Assembly: GCA_944474755.1 (NCBI GenBank)
Contig: OX104113.1
Location: 62,268,074-62,332,073, forward strand
Source: Limnoperna fortunei
Taxonomy: Eukaryota > Mollusca > Bivalvia > Mytilida > Modiolidae
DNA: 64,000 nt
Direction: 5' to 3'
Part shown: piece by piece, positions 54,401 through 63,400 of the stretch
How positions within the stretch are numbered: position 1 is the first letter of the stretch
How the letters are laid out: each line of letters starts with the position of its first letter
Position numbers and translations under genes: made by a program
The notes under the pieces: model-generated
Database searches by the model: none
Told to the model about the DNA's origin: nothing
What the model saw: only the letters and a program-made list of their open reading frames with translations

Positions 54401-57400
54401 GTTCAGCTCCAATGTTTATATTTGTTTGCTCCCATGTAGAAAGATATTCCTAGTACTTATAGTTGTCATATGTATTGTTCAGCTCCAATGTTTATATTTG
54501 TTTGCTCCCATGTAGAAAGATATTCCTAGTACTTATAGTTGTCATATGTATTGTTCAGCTCCAATGTTTATTTTAATAAGCTCCCATGTAGAAAGATATT
54601 CCTAGTACTTATAGTTGTCATATGTATTGTTCAGCTCCAATGTTTATATTTGTTTGCTCCCATGTAGAAAGATATTTCTAGTACTTATAGTTGTCATATG
54701 TATTGTTCAGCTCCAATGTGTATATTTATTTGCTCCCATGTAGAAAGATATTTCTAGTACTTATAGTTGTCATATGTATTGTTCAGCTCCAATGTTTATA
54801 TTTGTTTGCTCCCATGTAGAAAGATATTCCTAGTACTTATAGTTGTCATATGTATTGTTCAGCTCCAATGTTTATTTTAATAAGCTCCCATGTAGAAAGA
54901 TATTCCTAGTACTTATAGTTGTCATATGTATTGTTCAGCTCCAATGTTTATTTTAATAAGCTCCCATGTAGAAAGATATTCCTAGTACTTATAGTTGTCA
55001 TATGTATTGTTCAGCTCCAATGTGTATATTTATTTGCTCCCATGTAGAAAGATATTTCTAGTACTTATAGTTGTCATATGTATTGTTCAGCTCCAATGTT
55101 TATATTTGTTTGCTCCCATGTAGAAAGATATTCCTAGTACTTATAGTTGTCATATGTATTGTTCAGCTCCAATGTTTATTTTAATAAGCTCCCATGTAGA
55201 AAGATATTCCTAGTACTTATAGTTGTCATATGTATTGTTCAGCTCCAATGTGTATATTTATTTGCTCCCATGTAGAAAGATATTCCTAGTACTTATAGTT
55301 GTCATATGTATTGTTCAGCTCCAATGTTTATATTTATTTGCTCCCATGTAGAAAGATATTCCTAGTACTTATAGTTGTCATATGTATTGTTCAGCTCCAA
55401 TGTTTATATTTGTTTGCTCCCATGTAGAAAGATATTCCTAGTACTTATAGTTGTCATATGTATTGTTCAGCTCCAATGTTTATTTTAATAAGCTCCCATG
55501 TAGAAAGATATTCCTAGTACTTATAGTTGTCATATGTATTGTTCAGCTCCAATGTGTATATTTATTTGCTCCCATGTAGAAAGATATTTCTAGTACTTAT
55601 AGTTGTCATATGTATTGTTCAGCTCCAATGTTTATATTTGTTTGCTCCCATGTAGAAAGATATTCCTAGTACTTATAGTTGTCATATGTATTGTTCAGCT
55701 CCAATGTTTATTTTAATAAGCTCCCATGTAGAAAGATATTCCTAGTACTTATAGTTGTCATATGTATTGTTCAGCTCCAATGTTTATATTTGTTTGCTCC
55801 CATGTAGAAAGATATTTCTAGTACTTATAGTTGTCATATGTATTGTTCAGCTCCAATGTTTATATTTATTTGCTCCCATGTAGAAAGATATTTCTAGTAC
55901 TTATAGTTGTCATATGTATTGTTCAGCTCCAATGTTTATATTTGTTTGCTCCCATGTAGAAAGATATTCCTAGTACTTATAGTTGTCATATGTATTGTTC
56001 AGCTCCAATGTTTATTTTAATAAGCTCCCATGTAGAAAGATATTTCTAGTACTTATAGTTGTCATATGTATTGTTCAGCTCCAATGTGTATATTTATTTG
56101 CTCCCATGTAGAAAGATATTCCTAGTACTTATAGTTGTCATATGTATTGTTCAGCTCCAATGTTTATATTTGTTTGCTCCCATGTAGAAAGATATTCCTA
56201 GTACTTATAGTTGTCATATGTATTGTTCAGCTCCAATGTTTATTTTAATAAGCTCCCATGTAGAAAGATATTCCTAGTACTTATAGTTGTCATATGTATT
56301 GTTCAGCTCCAATGTTTATATTTGTTTGCTCCCATGTAGAAAGATATTCCTAGTACTTATAGTTGTCATATGTATTGTTCAGCTCCAATGTGTATATTTA
56401 TTTGCTCCCATGTAGAAAGATATTTCTAGTACTTATAGTTGTCATATGTATTGTTCAGCTCCAATGTGTATATTTATTTGCTCCCATGTAGAAAGATATT
56501 TCTAGTACTTATAGTTGTCATATGTATTGTTCAGCTCCAATGTGTATATTTATTTGCTCCCATGTAGAAAGATATTTCTAGTACTTATAGTTGTCATATG
56601 TATTGTTCAGCTCCAATGTTTATATTTATTTGCTCCCATGTAGAAAGATATTCCTAGTACTTATAGTTGTCATATGTATTGTTCAGTTCCAATGTTTATA
56701 TTTATTTGCTCCCATGTAGAAAGATATTTCTAGTACTTATAGTTGTCATATGTATTGTTCAGCTCCAATGTGTATATTTATTTGCTCCCATGTAGAAAGA
56801 TATTTCTAGTACTTATAGTTGTCATATGTATTGTTCAGCTCCAATGTGTATATTTATTTGCTCCCATGTAGAAAGATATTTCTAGTACTTATAGTTGTCA
56901 TATGTATTGTTCAGCTCCAATGTGTATATTTATTTGCTCCCATGTAGAAAGATATTTCTAGTACTTATAGTTGTCATATGTATTGTTCAGCTCCAATGTG
57001 TATATTTGTTTGCTCCCATGTAGAAAGATATTTCTAGTACTTATAGTTGCACTTACAGATAACAACATCCACCTTGTTGATACTATGGAAGGGGAGACAT
57101 CCTTTTTAGTGCACTAAAACAGTTGCCCCATGTTTTTCTTGTTCTCAATTAGCCAATCAAAGCTGTAGGTACCCTTACACATAGTATTTTTTAGAATGGT
57201 CATGACATTTATCTATTAAAACTGCCTTCCTGTTGTGGGACATATTTTTTTTTAAATAGCCATAATTAAATATAATTCTTGAATTTTGTCTTTAGGATTG
57301 TCAACGAGATTTAGCCACTGTTTTGCCAGCATTAGATAGAGCAGAAGAAGCATTGAAAGCATTAGATAAATCAGACGTCAGGGTTGTAAGGTAATACATG

Positions 57401-60400
57401 CACTATAGGACAGGTTGATTTCCACCTGTCCACAGAGGGCAACTCATTGATGTCCACTCTTCTTTCACATGTCATTTTGCAAAAATAGTAAACATTTATA
57501 TTGCAGATTTGCATTCTTCTTTTACATATTATTTTCTAAAAATAGTAAACATTAATGGAAAGCTAATTTTTTCAATAGATTGTACTTTAAGGTCTTTTAA
57601 ACTGATAAACCAATATTATATAACATCTCCACCCCAAAAGGTGTGCAAGTGAAGGCAATCTAGGAGTTCTGCTTACCTGATGTTCAGGGGAGACAATATA
57701 AAATTTCTGCTTACCCTGTGCCTACTTTAACTGGGGACAAGTGGAAAAGCAAAATCCACTCATGAGCTAAATCCACTCTGCTGCATTATGCTTATCCTTC
57801 GTTGTACTGCAACTTTTAATAGTTTTTTAAGTAAATGCGAATCATTGCAACAAAATTAAAATGAGTGTGTTGCAGGCTAAGTGTTATAATATATTTTATA
57901 TTTCCAGAACTTATTCTAACCCACCTGATCTAGTTAAGAGTGTTTTAAGAGCTGTCTGTGTACTGTTTCAAAAGAAGGATGATTGGGCTAGTGCTAAACA
58001 AATGGTCAAAGAACCAGACTTCCTCAAAAACTTACTCACATTAGACAAAGATCAACTGCCAGGAAAAGTATGAAATACTTTATTTAATATATAAAAAAAT
58101 TTCTGACTATATATAAAGACTTTTTTTTAAATGCATGCATTATCCATAAGTAGTCCATGGAGAAATGAGGCCAAATAGACTTAGCTATTGTCAACAAAAT
58201 ATATTTCAACTTTTTTTTTCTGTAAATGATATTTTCTTAATTATCTTAATGAGCATAATTTTAATAATGTTGATAGAAATGTATTCTTGTGTATATTACG
58301 CTTAAGTGTTTGTGTGCTGTTCTTGGGTAAAGACATTCCAAAACATTTATATTTTTTTTTTATTTAAGGTGTTTTCCAAGTTGAAAAAATACTCAAAACA
58401 TCCTGATTTCAACCCGACTACAGTAGGTCAGAATTCAGGACCTTGTGAATCAATCTGTTTATGGGTTCTAGCATTGGAACACTACTACGAAGTCAATAAG
58501 GTAAAATGTTTCTTGTTTAAATAACAAAAGAAACGGTCACCTGATACCTATGTCCATATAAAAGGACTGCACAACTAAAACCATTTGTCTTTTTAATATA
58601 AAGCTAGAGTTAGAAATATACATGCTTATTACTTATAAGCATACATAAAATTGCCATTAGCAATATTTAAATTCATTACCTGTAATTTACAGGCCATAGA
58701 TATAATTCCATATATTTTATGGCAGTTTGTGACTACTGCAATTCTGTAGCAACACATGCCATTTTGTAGTGGGATAATGGCTGCCTATGCTACTGCCTCG
58801 GGCAGCAGTGAATCTGAGTGTGATCGATAAATTTTGATTCAACCTGAGAATACAGAAGGTTTACGATGGAGAATAGTCATATTTGCAGGACATAGCCGAA
58901 AATTACACCAAAATGTCTCGACTAAGTTTTGGTCAAATTAGACATCTAAAAAGTCATGTTTTAAGTGGTAAATAAGAGATAAATTATTTTGTTTGTTTAT
59001 ATACCTTTAATTTCTGCTAGGCAGAAATATTTTAATGAACTCTTTTCAAGGCTATTTCCTGTCACTGTGACGGAAGTGTTTATTTAAGAAATAATTCACG
59101 GAGGCTGTGGTTTGTCATTGTTTTACCACATGGTGACCATTTATGTCGTATTATTTTATCACCAGCAATAGCCAGGGATAAAATAACGACATAAATGGTC
59201 ATCCTGTGGTAAAACAATGATAAATCACAGCCTCCATGAATTATTTCTATTCTAATAAGACAATTATAGTACATTTATAATATTTTCGTATCTATAGAAA
59301 ACATCATTTCCGCCATAAACTGGCTGTTCCATCAATGTAACACACAATATATTGCAACGGATAATTATAGCACGTGTCGCTATTTATAAGATTTATACGT
59401 CATATGCAATAGCTTTGTGGTGGGAGTTACAGTTTTGCAGGGTTTTAGCTAGGATTTTTTAAGTATTAGTCACTTTTGCATGCGACTAATTTTAAGATCT
59501 AATATGTGTGTAAATTTTTTTTTATGTCTAAATGTATGCAAGATCATTAATTAATTAATTGATTTATGCGATAAACATCAATCAATATTTAATATTTTCT
59601 GGCACCATTTTATAGCATATATTATATATTCGATGTAATATTGCCATAGAACATATATTTAAACAGATTTAAATAAAAAACTTTAACAGTGTTTGCCAAA
59701 ATATTCATTTTTGTTTATATTTAAATTTTTGCAATAGCCGTTTTTAATTGGCATCGTATTTTGCAATCTCCGGCACCGAATTCATATCCGCTCCGAAAAC
59801 CTATCGGTATTTTTTGTTTTCTCTGACTGGTTACTAGTAGTATTTTATCCTACGCTTTATGTACAAAGTAAAATCACGCCAGAACCAGAGTTAACAAATG
59901 GCGCGTAACATGATAAACAGAGTCTGTGACAAAAATATGACGATTCTGACGAGAATGGCAATAAAATTAAAAGGAGACATAAGACATTTTTTTAAATGAC
60001 AGAGCGACTTCAGCTTCTCGTTTAATGGTCAACAACGTGACGTGGGACCACAATAAGATCGCCCGAATTGTCATCCAACTGGTTATGCTCGATCGCGTGT
60101 GACGGTGTGTACACAGTAATTAAGTGATTAATAATATCAGGTGGCCTATCTCTTACATAATTACTTTGATTGCCTTGGGTCATAAACATGTACCTTAGGT
60201 CAGATATTTGGATTTACCTGCGCCGATTTTGACGATGAAAATTTCGAAGTTTGAAAATGGAATTGGCAAATTACGTTCAAAGTATTTTCGTCATTTCTAA
60301 AAAGGATTCGCCAATTGCAAAAGTGGCGAGCGCTAGCTAAATCACTGGTTTTGTAATTGGAACAGCCATTTAAAACACGCCCTTCTCAGCGCATGTTGCT

Positions 60401-63400
60401 CAAAAATCATTTTTTTACCACAGTTTTGGTCTCAAAGCCTTTAAAGCACGTCATATTAGAATGAGTTATTGGCTTTTTTCACATCTATGGTTATTACCTC
60501 TACAGGTGATTACAGATTTTTTTCTTATATTTTCATAGAACATACTATTGGAAAAACATTTTAAAACAACAGAGATTGAAATGGTTTCCATGTAATCTTT
60601 CTGTTCCATGTAATCTTTCTAAGAAAATAAAACGACATGATGAAGAAAAATACAATCAAAATTGTTCATTATTTATGCACCAGTGTGATTATGACAATTC
60701 ACAAGCATATCATTTGAAGAAAAAACTAAAAAGGTCATGGCTTCTTCAACAAGGTAACTGATTTGATATTAAATGAGTACATTGTACCATGAAACTGTTT
60801 AGATCTCTTGAACTTGCTCAAATAAAATTTAAATTTATTTTTGCTAGATGGTGAAACCCAAGCAGAAACGTGTAGAAGAAGCAAAGGAAGCACTTAAACT
60901 TGCACAACAGAGTCTTGCTCAGAAACAGGCCAGTCTACACAAAGTAAGTCATTTATATCATCTAGCATTGCCCAGAAAAGACCAGTCTACAGAAAGTAAG
61001 TTATTTATTCATCAGAGCCTTACCCAGGCCAGGCAAAACAAAGAAAGTCATTTATAGCAACAAGTCTTGCCCAGAAAAGGAATCTTGTACAAGTTAGGGC
61101 TTAATTTTTATTATACCCCCCGCTTGAAAAGCGGGGGGTATATAGTGTTCATGGTGTCCGTCTGTCCGTTACACTTTCTATTATTTGCAACTCCTCCTAC
61201 ACCACTGAAAGGAATTTGATGAAACTTACACAGAATCTTTGTCTCATAGTGCCATTGTGCAGGAGATATTTAACATTTTGATCGGAATGATATTTGGGGT
61301 TTCCCATAGAAAAACATGGACTTTGTCATTGACCTAAGGGGGTCCCTATCTCTTATGTGCAACTCCTCCTACACCACTGAATGGAATTTAATGAAACTTA
61401 CACAGAATGCTTGTCACATAGTGCCATTGTGCAGGAGATATTAAACATTTTGATCGGATCGATATTTGGGGTTTCCCATAGAAAAACATGGACATTGTCA
61501 TTGACCTAAGGGGGTCCTCATCTCTTATGTGCAACTCCTCCTACACCACTGAATGGAATTTAAAGAAACTTACACAGCATCCTTGTCACATAGTGCCATT
61601 GTGCAGGAGATATTCAACATTTTGATCGGAATGATATTTGGGGTTTCCCATAGAAAAACATGGAGTTTGTAATGGACATAATGAGATACCCATCTTTTAT
61701 TTGCAATTCCTCCTACACCACTGAATGGAATTTGTTGAAACTTATACAGAATCTTGGTCACATATTGCCATTGTGCATTGGATATTAAACATTTTGATCA
61801 GAATATTATTGGAGGTTTGCCATAGAAAAACATGGACTTTGTCATTGACATAGGGGATGCCATTCTTTGGGGGATTGGGGAGGGTTACATGTATTATCTG
61901 CAATTTCGCCTTCACGTTTAACTAGATAAAGTTTCAATTTCATAATTAAGAACACCTGAATTTTCAAAGTAATTGTGAAGCGGGGGGTATCAATGGTGAG
62001 CATTGCTCACAGGTGTTTTTACTCTAGTTTATTTTTGGTTCCATTAATTGCTTCTTATATCTAAATATTCTTCTGTTACAGATTCAGCAGCACTTGAATA
62101 TGTTACAAGAACGTTACACAGAAAGTGTTAATCAAAGAGAATCCTTAAAACAAGAGAAGATAACCACAGGACTTAGATTACAAAGAGCTGCAGTACTTAT
62201 TGATGCTCTTGCTAATGAGAAGGTAAAATTCACTATAAAGGCCCTATCTAGTGATTGTCTCCCTTTTTCTCATAAAAACATTTAGATCAGCATTTTACTT
62301 TTGATACTTTGGTCTCTGTGTAGTTATTGAATAAATGTAAATAAAAAGTCAACCCAGTGATTGTCTCCCTTTGCACTTAAAAAAACATTTCCATATATCT
62401 AGGAGGCCTCAGTGGCCGAGTGGTTAAAGTAGTTAGTCTGCTGCCTGTCAATGCTGAGGTTGCAGGTTTGAGTCTCACTGCAGGCAGTGTGTGTTCCACT
62501 CCAATCTTACTTGACAAGGATGGCTAGTTTTCCTGCCGAAGTCAGGGGATTTTTCTGGTACCTCCCCATTAAAACCGGATGCCATGATATAGCTGAAAAA
62601 TTGCATAAAGTGGTGTTTAACACCATGCAAACAAATTAATAATTTGGTCAGCATTTTACCTCCTGTACTCTAGTTTCTGTCAACAGAACAACTAGTTAAG
62701 TTATTGCTTAACAATTTGTAAAAGTGGCAATGAACCTTATTTTGTCTACTTATCCTTGTATTTAAATACAATAAATAAACTGAATATGTAATGCAAAAAA
62801 ATATGTATGGGGTTCCTACAAAACATATCTTGCATTATTTTCCCTAACACTACATAATATAAAAATCATAAAATGACTCTATGGGTGATTACCATCTTAC
62901 CATGGGTATCATAGACACTATAATGAAACCACCAGCAATAGTCTCATCTAGCAAAATGACACAAAATTTAAAAGTAAGCTCACACTTCAGTTACCGGTAC
63001 CTACCAAACAATATTTTCTTGCTATAACATCTCTACAAGACCTAATGCCTGTGCTCAGCATAACACTAAGTTAAATTAAACTTAAGAAATCTTGTTCTCC
63101 AGAATAATTCCATAGCTATAATATAAAACTTTGAATTATAAATATGGTTTTCATCTGGAAGTACCACAAAATCCTTTAGTGTATTTAAAATAGTGTGAAA
63201 TTAATAAATATACTTTTAGGTACGATGGGCAGAGTCCGTGAAGATTTTGGAGTTCAAATTACAAGGGCTTGTGGGTGATACTTTGGTGGCTGCTGCATCT
63301 GTGGCTTACATTGGACCATTTACATCTAAATACAGAAAAGATTTAGTGACAATTTGGGTGGATATGTGTAAAGCAGCACAGATACCCATCTCCGACAAAT

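Noticed and set aside
59430..60350. Possible TIR element
   Set aside because: Only short blocks (TTTTAGCTAGGA-like against AGCTAAA-like) pair and no target duplication was found, so it is noted only as a weak possibility.
60576..60761. 61-codon frame between stalk exons
   Set aside because: The exon ending at 58500 joins directly to 60848 as in other dyneins; the Lys/Asn-rich frame has no dynein motif.
60848..60850. ATG as a translation start for a separate gene
   Set aside because: It is the first codon of an internal coiled-coil exon with a good acceptor (TTGCTAG) and matching phase.
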